The notes under the pieces are model-generated. The model saw only the letters and a list, made by a program, of their open reading frames with translations. It had not been told where the DNA came from and searched no databases. The translations under genes and the position numbers were made by a program. Shown piece by piece: positions 45,059-52,922 of a stretch of 64,000 bases of DNA. The DNA lies in contig NZ_CP142884.1 of the NCBI RefSeq assembly GCF_040760075.1, forward strand, positions 1,736,001 through 1,800,000, read 5' to 3'. The stretch is from Sphingobacterium sp. R2 (GTDB lineage: Bacteria > Bacteroidota > Bacteroidia > Sphingobacteriales > Sphingobacteriaceae). Position 1 is the first letter of the stretch, and every line of letters begins with the position of its first letter.

Positions 45059-45340
45059 ATGAAACATTTGAATATTTCAATAAGAGGTAAAGTACAACGA
45101 GTCTATTTTAGATTAACAACTAAGGCAGTTGCTGATCAAGTTGGTGTGAGGGGCTTCGTGGTCAATTTAAAAGACGGTTCTGTCTATATTGAGGCTGAAG
45201 GTGACGAATTTTCACTTGATTCACTTTTGGAGTTCTGCAAGGAGGGTCCAGAGGGTGCGGTTGTTGAAAGTGTAGAAATAGAGGAAGGCGAAATGAAAGG
45301 CTTTTCCAATTTTGAAGTAGTTAAAAGAGTTCAATCTTAA
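45059..45340 (+). CDS. Acylphosphatase
   Basis: Hydrolyses carboxyl-phosphate bonds such as acetyl phosphate. 93 residues, the standard acylphosphatase fold: the phosphate-binding loop GKVQRVYFRLTT supplies the catalytic Arg (consensus GxVQGVxFR, here with Arg in place of the second Gly), and FVVNLKDGSVYIEAEG supplies the catalytic Asn. The Gly-to-Arg change is common in divergent members. ATG 45059 gives the normal N-terminus. The flippase gene starts 5 nt after its stop. Confidence 0.9.
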   Translation: MKHLNISIRGKVQRVYFRLTTKAVADQVGVRGFVVNLKDGSVYIEAEGDEFSLDSLLEFCKEGPEGAVVESVEIEEGEMKGFSNFEVVKRVQS

Positions 45341-45345
45341 GCCCA

Positions 45346-46848
45346 GTGTCTACAATCAAAAAATTTCTCAGCGATACCTTCATCTATGGTATAACGACTA
45401 TCGTTTCAAGAATGATAGGATTTTTGATGACGCCGCTTTATCTGCGAAAATTTAAAGATGCCGCAGTCTACGGCATCTATTCTAACTTTTATGCCTGGAT
45501 GTCTATGTTGAATGCTGTACTGGCATTTGGTATGGAAACGACATATTTTCGCTATTTGCAAAAAGTCGAAACGCAAGATAGATCTAAAGTTTATAATAAT
45601 AGTTTCTTTATTACTTTAGTCACTTCGCTTATTCTATTGTTATCTGTCTTTGTATTTACTCGGCCCATTGCAGCGTGGTTTGCAGATGGCGGTGATGTTG
45701 ATCTTTATGAGCGATATATTAAATATTTCGCTTTTATTCTTGTTGCTGATGCGCTTGCTGTCATACCATTTACAAAACTTCGCGCTGAGGGAAGGCCCTA
45801 TAAATATAGCGCCCTAAAATTTGTTAATATTGGAGTTACGGTAATTTCAAACCTGTTCTTCATTTATTTCTTGCCTGATTGGATTCACCAGTATAGCTTT
45901 TGGGCTGATTTTGCCGGAACATGGTATAAAGAAGGTTGGATTGGCTATGTCTTTATTTCCAATCTTTTCGCGAGCGTTGTTACATTAATCCTACTTCTGC
46001 CTGAATTGCTAACTTTCCGATTTAATCTAGATCGAAAATTACTGAATGAAATGTTAATGTATAGCTTCCCAATTTTAGTGGCTAATATTTCGTTTATTAT
46101 TAATGAGAATCTAGACAAGATGTTCTTTCTAAAATTGTTGCCTGGAAAGACTGGGAAAGACGAATTAGGAATCTATGGTGCGGTTGCTAAATTGGCCGTG
46201 TTTCTAAGCTTATTTGTTACGGCTTTTAGGCTAGGGGCAGAACCATTTTTCTTTTCGTATTCGAAAAATCAGAATGCATCGAAAACCTATGCACTCATCA
46301 TGGAGTATTTTGTTATTTTGATGGTCATTGCAATGGTTGGACTAACAGTCAATCTCGATTGGCTTAAGTACTTCATTAAAGGAAATGAATCGGAGGTTGC
46401 TGTCTACTGGACCGGACTTAAAATTGTTCCAATTTTACTGTTTAACTATGTCCTGCTAGGGATATATATGAACCTATCGATTTGGTACAAGTTGACAGAC
46501 CAGACACGATATGCACTTTATATTTCAGGAATAGGAGCTTTATTAACGATTATGCTAAATGTTTGGCTAATTCCGGTGTATTCCTATGTTGGGGCTGTTT
46601 TATCTACGACAGTGGTGTACTTGGTGATGATTGGATTTTCACTGTACTGGGGTCAAATGTATTATCCTATACCTTATAAATTGATAAAAATTGCCATTTA
46701 TCTTGGGGTAGGGCTTCTGATTTCCTGCATGAGCTTTCAAGTTTTTCATAATAACATTTGGATAGGCAATGGGATGTTATTGTTATTATTAGGCGTCACT
46801 TTTATGCTTGAAAAGAATCGGTTGATGGAGTTGTTAAGACGAAAATAG
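45346..46848 (+). CDS. Oligosaccharide flippase (MATE/Wzx-like)
   Basis: 500 residues with about 14 hydrophobic spans. N-terminal FLSDTFIYGITTIVSRMIGFLMTPLYLR is the standard opening of the polysaccharide biosynthesis (Wzx/MOP) family, and a PolySacc_synt_C-like region follows (~360-490). Probably moves a lipid-linked oligosaccharide across the inner membrane; no glycosyltransferase cluster is nearby, so the substrate is open. GTG start at 45346. A terminator follows. Confidence 0.88.
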   Translation: MSTIKKFLSDTFIYGITTIVSRMIGFLMTPLYLRKFKDAAVYGIYSNFYAWMSMLNAVLAFGMETTYFRYLQKVETQDRSKVYNNSFFITLVTSLILLLSVFVFTRPIAAWFADGGDVDLYERYIKYFAFILVADALAVIPFTKLRAEGRPYKYSALKFVNIGVTVISNLFFIYFLPDWIHQYSFWADFAGTWYKEGWIGYVFISNLFASVVTLILLLPELLTFRFNLDRKLLNEMLMYSFPILVANISFIINENLDKMFFLKLLPGKTGKDELGIYGAVAKLAVFLSLFVTAFRLGAEPFFFSYSKNQNASKTYALIMEYFVILMVIAMVGLTVNLDWLKYFIKGNESEVAVYWTGLKIVPILLFNYVLLGIYMNLSIWYKLTDQTRYALYISGIGALLTIMLNVWLIPVYSYVGAVLSTTVVYLVMIGFSLYWGQMYYPIPYKLIKIAIYLGVGLLISCMSFQVFHNNIWIGNGMLLLLLGVTFMLEKNRLMELLRRK

Positions 46849-46870
46849 TCTTATTTATACATCTTACAAA

Positions 46871-46910
46871 CAAGGCAATAGTTTTATCATTATTGCCTTG
46901 CTTCTTTTTT
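46871..46910. terminator. Terminator between flippase and dusB
   Basis: CAAGGCAATA (46871-46880) and TATTGCCTTG (46891-46900) are perfect arms, followed on the plus strand by CTTCTTTTTT. It overlaps the dusB stop and may serve both convergent genes. Confidence 0.8.
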
Positions 46911-47904
46911 AGACTCCTTCGGGAATGAAGGAATTTTCAATCTCATGCAGTACCTCTAAAATTTCAGCCTGGCGCTGCAAACTGACCAATTTCATTCGAT
47001 ACTCTTTAAAATTAGGAATTCCTTTGAAGTAATTCGCATAATGTCTACGCATTTCAAAAATACCTAATTTGTCACCTTTCCATTCGATGGATTTGTTCAA
47101 ATGGGTTCTGCAAACTTCGACGCGTTCGGCAATGGTAGGTCCTTCAAGACGTTCCCCAGTATTGAAAAAATGTTTGATTTCTCTGAAGATCCAAGGGTAT
47201 CCGATTGCTGCACGGCCAATCATGATGCCATCCACTTCAAACTCCTGGCGCCAAGCTGCTGCTTTTTCGACAGAATCGACATCGCCATTACCGAAAATTG
47301 GGATCTTGATCCGCGGATTGCGTTTGATATCGCGAATCATGGACCAGTCTGCTTGTCCTTTATACAATTGTGCACGCGTACGTCCATGAATAGCAAGTGC
47401 TTTGATGCCGACATCTTGTAATCTTTCAGCAACCTCATACACATTTTTTGTATTGTCATCCCATCCAAGGCGTGTTTTCACAGTTACGGGTAAATCAGTA
47501 GCTTCAACAACAGCTTTGGTCATGGCAACCATTTTATCAATATCCTGTAAAAGGGATGAGCCAGCACCTTTGCAGACCACTTTTTTTACAGGACAACCAT
47601 AATTGATGTCAATTAAATTAGGTCCTGCTTTTGCGCAGATTTCAGCCGATTGACGCATGCTTTCGATATCACCGCCGAAGATCTGGATACCAATAGGTCG
47701 TTCATATTCAAAAATATCTAGCTTTTGAACAGATTTGGCAGCATCACGAATTAGCCCTTCGGATGAAATAAATTCAGTATACATTAAATCAACCCCATTT
47801 TGTTTGCACACGTAACGAAACGGGGGATCACTTACATCCTCCATAGGAGCTAATAGCAACGGGAATTCACCCAAATCAATATTTTCACCAATCTTGACCG
47901 ACAT
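46909..47904 (-). CDS. dusB: tRNA-dihydrouridine synthase DusB
   Basis: FMN-dependent reduction of uridine in tRNA. 331 residues: LLAPMEDVSDPPFRYVCKQNG, the catalytic Cys in DINYGCPVKKVVCKGAGSSLL, VTVKTRLGWDD, LAIHGRTRAQLYKG and GIMIGRAAIGYPWIF (phosphate binding), and the helical C-terminal tRNA-binding domain. ATG 47904 (MSVKIGENIDLGEFP) is chosen: the longer frame from 47931 would begin upstream of the TACCTTTG element at 47921-47928. Confidence 0.95.
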   Translation of the reverse strand: MSVKIGENIDLGEFPLLLAPMEDVSDPPFRYVCKQNGVDLMYTEFISSEGLIRDAAKSVQKLDIFEYERPIGIQIFGGDIESMRQSAEICAKAGPNLIDINYGCPVKKVVCKGAGSSLLQDIDKMVAMTKAVVEATDLPVTVKTRLGWDDNTKNVYEVAERLQDVGIKALAIHGRTRAQLYKGQADWSMIRDIKRNPRIKIPIFGNGDVDSVEKAAAWRQEFEVDGIMIGRAAIGYPWIFREIKHFFNTGERLEGPTIAERVEVCRTHLNKSIEWKGDKLGIFEMRRHYANYFKGIPNFKEYRMKLVSLQRQAEILEVLHEIENSFIPEGV

Positions 47905-47920
47905 CTTCGATAATTTTTTA

Positions 47921-47928
47921 CAAAGGTA
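47921..47928 (-). promoter_or_regulatory. -7 element (TACCTTTG) for dusB
   Basis: Perfect TAnnTTTG, 16 nt before ATG 47904; decides the start codon. Confidence 0.6.
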
Positions 47929-47970
47929 CAAAATTTGGTGTTAGTATAAAGTTAGCGAACTGTCAGGAGT

Positions 47971-50412
47971 TTAGAGTCGACTTTTGATTTCTTCGGAGCT
48001 TGTTGAACGTTGACTGTTCAAGATTCCAGCTCCTCCAAAGCGATAATTGAAAGATAGGATGGCTGTCCTGCTGTCGGGATTTGATCTCCCATTAAGCCGA
48101 ATTGTTGAAGAAACCGTTTCGTATCGGCGACTGTTAGTCCTAAAAATATCATTTACCACCAGTTTAACAGAAGCTTTTTTATTGAGAATTTTCTTTTGAA
48201 TTCCGCTGTACAACTGGCCATAGCTCTTGATCTGGCTTAACCCTGTCGTCAATCCGGAGGTATAGCTTCCGCCCACTTCTATGGACCAGTCGTTCGGTAG
48301 TTTGATTGTGTTCTGGCTATTCAGGGTCAGCGTATTGCCTTTGCGGCTAATCAGTATGCCGTCCTGCGGAATTTCATATTCATTACGATAGTAGTTTGTG
48401 AAGTGCGTGGCTGACCACCAACTTGTCAATTGAGTCGGAGCGATAAAAGAAATTCCAAAGTTTTTGAATGAGCCGATATTCTCTGGCCGTTCGTAAGTTA
48501 TATACGGATTGGATAAATCCCTTCCTAGAATGTCGTTGACAACGTCTGTTCGTGAAGCATAATTCAGTGTGAAAATATATTTATTGGAAAAAGTATAGCC
48601 CAGCTCAAATGCATGTTCATATGCCGGGTTCAGACTGGCATTGCCCTCCGTATAGGAAAACGGATCGGTGTATACACGAAATGGATTGAGGTCCCAAAAA
48701 GAGGGTCTCTGAACACGATAACTATAACTTGTCTGTAATTTGTTTTTTTCATCGACTGCGTAAGTTAGAAATGCTGATGGAAATAGCTTGAAATAGGATT
48801 TTTCAACGTGTTCATTTAGCGTGATTTGATGGCCTGATGTATGTGTATGTTCTCCTCGCAAACCAACCTGAACCGAAATTTTTTTCCAACTTTTGGAAAG
48901 ATTAATATAGCCTGCCTGTATGGTCTCTTTGTAAATGTAATGATTGCTCGTTGTCAGGTCAGCGACATATTGGTCATTTTGTAAGGTATCGTAATGCAGG
49001 TCATTTTCTGTGCGGACATGACTGGCTTTCCAGCCTGCCTCCAGTCGATAGGCATGGGCCAGCGGGTGTATATAATCTAGTTTGGCAACATATACTTTAT
49101 TGTCTGAGGGGATGTCGCCTCGACGTGACGAAGGCCGGTCGAGCGGAGTGCCATCTGCTTTTAAATAATTTGTGTTCAGTTGTTGATCCATTTTGGAATA
49201 ATGATCTATAAGATCAAGATCGATTTTTAATTCGTGCCCTGTCTCATTAAACTTAATGCCGTAGTTGAAATTATAAAGCATATCCCGCCAACGTTCTTTC
49301 CCTTCCGTTATCGTAGATGAAGACCATATTAATCGATTATTGTCAACGGTACTGAAGTTATTTGTCGTGGGTTCATACTTCGGGTATTTGCCGAATCCGC
49401 CATTAATAAGCACTCCAAGTGTTTGTCTAGAATCTATGTTGTAATCTATACCAGCTCTAAAGTTATTAGATCGAAGTTTGGGCTGTATCTTATTTTCCTG
49501 TTGTGTATACGATTCGGGGCGGGTGCCTTGATCCGTATAGAAGTAGCGTGTGAGGGAATTAAAGTATTCAAGGTTTTGATGATACTGATTATAGATTCCA
49601 AATACATTTAGTTTTTCAGTGCGGTAATTAAGATTAATACCTCCGCCAAAATGCGGCCCTCGGCCTGCACCGCCATTGAGGGAAATAGAACCATTCCATC
49701 CTTCTCTTATTCCTTTTTTCAAGATAATGTTGATGATTCCGGCCGACCCGGCCGCATCTTCTTTGGCACTAGGATTGGTCATGACTTCAATTTTGCTGAT
49801 ATCAACGGAAGATGTGCTACGCAATAGATTGGCCAATTGGTCACCAGAAAGATAAGTCAGTTTTCCATTGATCATTACCGTTGCGCCTGATTTCCCTTTA
49901 ATGAATAATGTTCCGTTGTCATCTGCAACTACACCCGGTAGCTTGTTGAGCAGTTCAAGTCCGTTATTTCCCTCCGCAAGCATGGAGTTTTCAATATTAA
50001 ATACTAGTTTATCCCGTTGCTGTTCAATAAATTGCTTTTTGCGTACCACAAGTACCTCGGCTAAGTACTCGTTATTTGTTAGCAGTACAATCTGACCAAG
50101 GTCGTATCCTCCGAGTTGTTCGTCCAAACTGAAATGTGGACTAAAGGTCTCTTTGTGCGTGATGCTTTTTACTTTTATATAATAACGGCCGGCCTTTGTG
50201 TCACGGAAAATAAAATGTCCGGTACTATCTGCGACAATAGTTTTTGTTAATGTGCTGTCTTTCGCTTGATGGAGGCTGATATTCACATACGGAATTGCCT
50301 GCTTATCTTCACCGATAATTTGACCTTTGATGTGGCTGTTTTTTTGGGCAAAGCTACTGTATACTGTACAAATTAATAGTAGACTAAAGATATGACGATT
50401 GAAGTAGAGCAT
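47971..50412 (-). CDS. TonB-dependent receptor, outer-membrane beta-barrel family
   Basis: 813 residues: signal peptide (FSLLLICTVYSSFAQ), carboxypeptidase-like regulatory domain (~25-110), TonB plug (~125-210: VFNIENSMLAEGNNGLELLNKLPGVVADD, MINGKLTYLSGDQLANLL) and a large barrel (NAGIIN...ILKKGIREGWNGS onward). It has the features of the OMP_b-brl_3-type group, whose cargo is often unknown. It is the last gene of the minus-strand block beginning with the sigma factor and follows the PepSY gene by 40 nt, so it may share iron-linked regulation. Confidence 0.88.
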   Translation of the reverse strand: MLYFNRHIFSLLLICTVYSSFAQKNSHIKGQIIGEDKQAIPYVNISLHQAKDSTLTKTIVADSTGHFIFRDTKAGRYYIKVKSITHKETFSPHFSLDEQLGGYDLGQIVLLTNNEYLAEVLVVRKKQFIEQQRDKLVFNIENSMLAEGNNGLELLNKLPGVVADDNGTLFIKGKSGATVMINGKLTYLSGDQLANLLRSTSSVDISKIEVMTNPSAKEDAAGSAGIINIILKKGIREGWNGSISLNGGAGRGPHFGGGINLNYRTEKLNVFGIYNQYHQNLEYFNSLTRYFYTDQGTRPESYTQQENKIQPKLRSNNFRAGIDYNIDSRQTLGVLINGGFGKYPKYEPTTNNFSTVDNNRLIWSSSTITEGKERWRDMLYNFNYGIKFNETGHELKIDLDLIDHYSKMDQQLNTNYLKADGTPLDRPSSRRGDIPSDNKVYVAKLDYIHPLAHAYRLEAGWKASHVRTENDLHYDTLQNDQYVADLTTSNHYIYKETIQAGYINLSKSWKKISVQVGLRGEHTHTSGHQITLNEHVEKSYFKLFPSAFLTYAVDEKNKLQTSYSYRVQRPSFWDLNPFRVYTDPFSYTEGNASLNPAYEHAFELGYTFSNKYIFTLNYASRTDVVNDILGRDLSNPYITYERPENIGSFKNFGISFIAPTQLTSWWSATHFTNYYRNEYEIPQDGILISRKGNTLTLNSQNTIKLPNDWSIEVGGSYTSGLTTGLSQIKSYGQLYSGIQKKILNKKASVKLVVNDIFRTNSRRYETVSSTIRLNGRSNPDSRTAILSFNYRFGGAGILNSQRSTSSEEIKSRL

Positions 50413-50451
50413 AATGGTATAGTTACGGTATTGCTAAAATTTAAGGTGTTG

Positions 50452-51573
50452 CTAATGGAGTGCGTTTCGTTTTTTTATCGTTTTTCTTTTCTTTCCCCAC
50501 CAGATGTAAAATCCTGTGATAGGTAAAGTTGCGCATACAAGTGAGGCAACAAAGTAGATGATTTTGGTTGTCATTCCACCAATAAAACCCGTATGAAGCG
50601 CATAGTTGGATCGCATCAACCATTCTGCTGCATTGGCTTCATCAATGGGGCCTTGTTTCCGGCCTGTAAGTTCAAGTGTATTTCGATCGAAATTGAGATC
50701 TCGCCAGGTGCCGCCTTCCATATCTGTACATGCTGATACCGTTTTTTCGTCAGGTTCAGGATAATGCACAATAACTGCCTCTTTGTTATACTTTGCATAC
50801 TCATGGCGTACCTTATACCAAATTTGGTCTGCGACAGCTAGCGCGTCATTTAGTGGCTGATCCGGAAGTTCAGGTTTATTATTCTTTTCCGTTTTTGGTT
50901 TGTTGGGATAGCCTCCCGCCATCCAAACGACAGAACTTCGAATCCATGGAAAACTCATAATGAGCCCCGTAAAGCACATGACAAATGCGATTGTTAGTGA
51001 ATAGAAACCCAATACGTTGTGAAGGTCATAATTGATACGTTTGAATTTTGCTTTCCATTTGATGGTAAAGCTCTGTTCTCTCGATCTGCGGTTCCATTTC
51101 TTTGGCCACCATAATACTAGGCCGGTGAGCAGTAGTATGAAAAAGATTAGAGTGCTCCAGCCAACGACTTGCCTGCCTATTTTTTGTGGCATCCAAAGAT
51201 GACGATGCCCTTCATCCATGAAATGGAAAAAATCCTCATGGTTGACGATCGCAAGTACTTCGGCTGTGTAAGGGTTTACATAGACAAGACTGTCAGAATG
51301 ATCTAGGGTGACTTTAACTGATTTATCAAGTCCATAATACCAGGCACTCGCAATTTCATACTCAGGAAGAGTCGCTTTAACAGATGTATATATCGCAGAT
51401 GGAGGGAGCTGTTCTTCTGATTTCTGCGCTGCGACCTGTATATAGTTTGTAGTCAATTCTTTGATGTCATGTTCAAACACAAGTACGCAGCCTGTAATGC
51501 CTAAAATGATAACTGGAATACCCGCAGCGATTCCTAACCAAAGGTGTAGCCAGGCATTAATTTTACTAAGCAT
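50452..51573 (-). CDS. PepSY-associated membrane protein, iron-uptake type
   Basis: 373 residues with four hydrophobic spans: ~8-30 (WLHLWLGIAAGIPVIILGITG), ~140-160, ~190-210, ~330-355. Two periplasmic PepSY-like regions lie between them (SAIYTSVKATLPEYEIASAWY, LNDALAVADQIWYKVRHEYA). Proteins of this layout are typically next to siderophore receptors and some act as ferric-siderophore reductases; that activity here is inference. ATG 51573 is preferred. An in-frame ATG at 51609 lies in the loop of the inverted repeat at 51593-51630. Confidence 0.85.
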   Translation of the reverse strand: MLSKINAWLHLWLGIAAGIPVIILGITGCVLVFEHDIKELTTNYIQVAAQKSEEQLPPSAIYTSVKATLPEYEIASAWYYGLDKSVKVTLDHSDSLVYVNPYTAEVLAIVNHEDFFHFMDEGHRHLWMPQKIGRQVVGWSTLIFFILLLTGLVLWWPKKWNRRSREQSFTIKWKAKFKRINYDLHNVLGFYSLTIAFVMCFTGLIMSFPWIRSSVVWMAGGYPNKPKTEKNNKPELPDQPLNDALAVADQIWYKVRHEYAKYNKEAVIVHYPEPDEKTVSACTDMEGGTWRDLNFDRNTLELTGRKQGPIDEANAAEWLMRSNYALHTGFIGGMTTKIIYFVASLVCATLPITGFYIWWGKKRKTIKKRNALH

Positions 51574-51592
51574 AATGAGAAACGGTTTTTTA

Positions 51593-51630
51593 TCATCCGA
51601 TCTGTACATGTTGTTTGGCAGATCGGATGA
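51593..51630. repeat. 12-bp inverted repeat between DUF4374 and PepSY genes
   Basis: TCATCCGATCTG (51593-51604) and CAGATCGGATGA (51619-51630) are perfect arms with a 14-nt loop. On the transcribed strand it is followed by A-rich sequence, not T, so it is not an intrinsic terminator. It may be an mRNA stability or processing hairpin between operon genes. Confidence 0.55.
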
Positions 51631-51640
51631 TTGATGATGA

Positions 51641-52897
51641 TTAATAGCTGATTTTGCTCATTGATGATACTTGGGATATACCAGTAAACTTCAATCCTCT
51701 TTTTGCTGTAGCGTTGTTGATATCGATGATGTAGGTATAATATTGTTTGTCGTCTTTATCCTGACAGGTATAGTAAGCCTGAGCGCCACCTTTGTCAACA
51801 TACACGACATCTTTGTATCCCTGTTGTTCATGTGCAGGAATCTCTAAGAGTTCTGTCATTTTTTTTGTTTGTATATCAACGATATACAATTTGACAAGAC
51901 CACCGCCGATACCTTCAGCTTGTTCGCCTTTATTATAGATCGTCATTAAAAATTTATTGTCTTTAAGATAACTACCCCTTCCTATTTTGCCCTTTCCAAG
52001 AGATTCGATATCGAAATAATAGTCTTTATCAAATTCATCTGTCCCCTTTTTGATTCTCAGGAATCCAGATTTGTTTTTTGTGGGCAATGATGCTTCATTT
52101 GCCGAGAACCAAACATATGCATCACCTTGATCGTCTACTGCTAAACCTTGTTGAGCAAACCAGTTCCCTATATGGGAACCTCGTCCATCACGGATTGTTT
52201 TTTCAAATTTAAGTTCAGGGTAAGAGAAGATACCGATATAGGTCGTATCTGTCGTCGTAAAATCTCCACCCCAGTTATCTGAACCATCTCCGGATTGGAA
52301 AGGAATATAGATTTTATTACCTACCTGGAATACACCGGTCCATATTGCCATACGTTTATCCCCTAATACTTTTGAAAGGTCGACCGTATTTTTGTTGGCG
52401 ATGGAGAAATTTTGCGCATCATAATTTCGTAGTGTGGCGACAGGATTTGCCATGCTTCTGTTGGTTGTCCCTAAAATCACATTTTTCTCGCCATAATTAC
52501 CAAAGATACCTGCGGTTTCGGCGTTTACCTGATCATCTGTAAGTCTTTGCAGATCGCCTTTGGTATCGATAGTATAAGGAGTGATAGGGCCTTGTCCACC
52601 GTATGTCAGGCCAAAAACATGATTGTTTTGATTGATAAAAGAGAATTCTGTTGCAGGCATACCGTTACCAACAATACTTAAATTACCTTGACTAACATCG
52701 TCCGTAGTAACAATATAAGTACCTGATGAGCCCGACTCCGAACTCCCTTGACCAGTTACGATAAAGACAAATTTTTCCTTTTTTTTCGAGTTTCCCTGAT
52801 CTTCTCCTCCTTCGACAGGTTTGTCCTTGGAGCATGCGGTAATTGCTAATACGCTACAGGCTACAGTAAGCAATCTGAAGTAATTTGACTTTTTCAT
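51641..52897 (-). CDS. DUF4374-domain lipoprotein
   Basis: 418 residues. A lipobox (SVLAITACSKDK) marks a lipoprotein. The body is a predicted beta-propeller-like repeat protein (GSSGTYIVTTDDVSQGNLSI, YIPFQSGDGSDNWGGDF, GSHIGNWFAQQGLAVDDQGDAY), matching the DUF4374 family of Bacteroidota, which is regularly encoded between a TonB siderophore receptor and a PepSY protein. Its molecular role is not established; context suggests siderophore binding at the outer membrane. It starts 26 nt after the receptor stop. Confidence 0.82.
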   Translation of the reverse strand: MKKSNYFRLLTVACSVLAITACSKDKPVEGGEDQGNSKKKEKFVFIVTGQGSSESGSSGTYIVTTDDVSQGNLSIVGNGMPATEFSFINQNNHVFGLTYGGQGPITPYTIDTKGDLQRLTDDQVNAETAGIFGNYGEKNVILGTTNRSMANPVATLRNYDAQNFSIANKNTVDLSKVLGDKRMAIWTGVFQVGNKIYIPFQSGDGSDNWGGDFTTTDTTYIGIFSYPELKFEKTIRDGRGSHIGNWFAQQGLAVDDQGDAYVWFSANEASLPTKNKSGFLRIKKGTDEFDKDYYFDIESLGKGKIGRGSYLKDNKFLMTIYNKGEQAEGIGGGLVKLYIVDIQTKKMTELLEIPAHEQQGYKDVVYVDKGGAQAYYTCQDKDDKQYYTYIIDINNATAKRGLKFTGISQVSSMSKISY

Positions 52898-52922
52898 TTT
52901 GAGTTATTTAATAAATTGTTTG

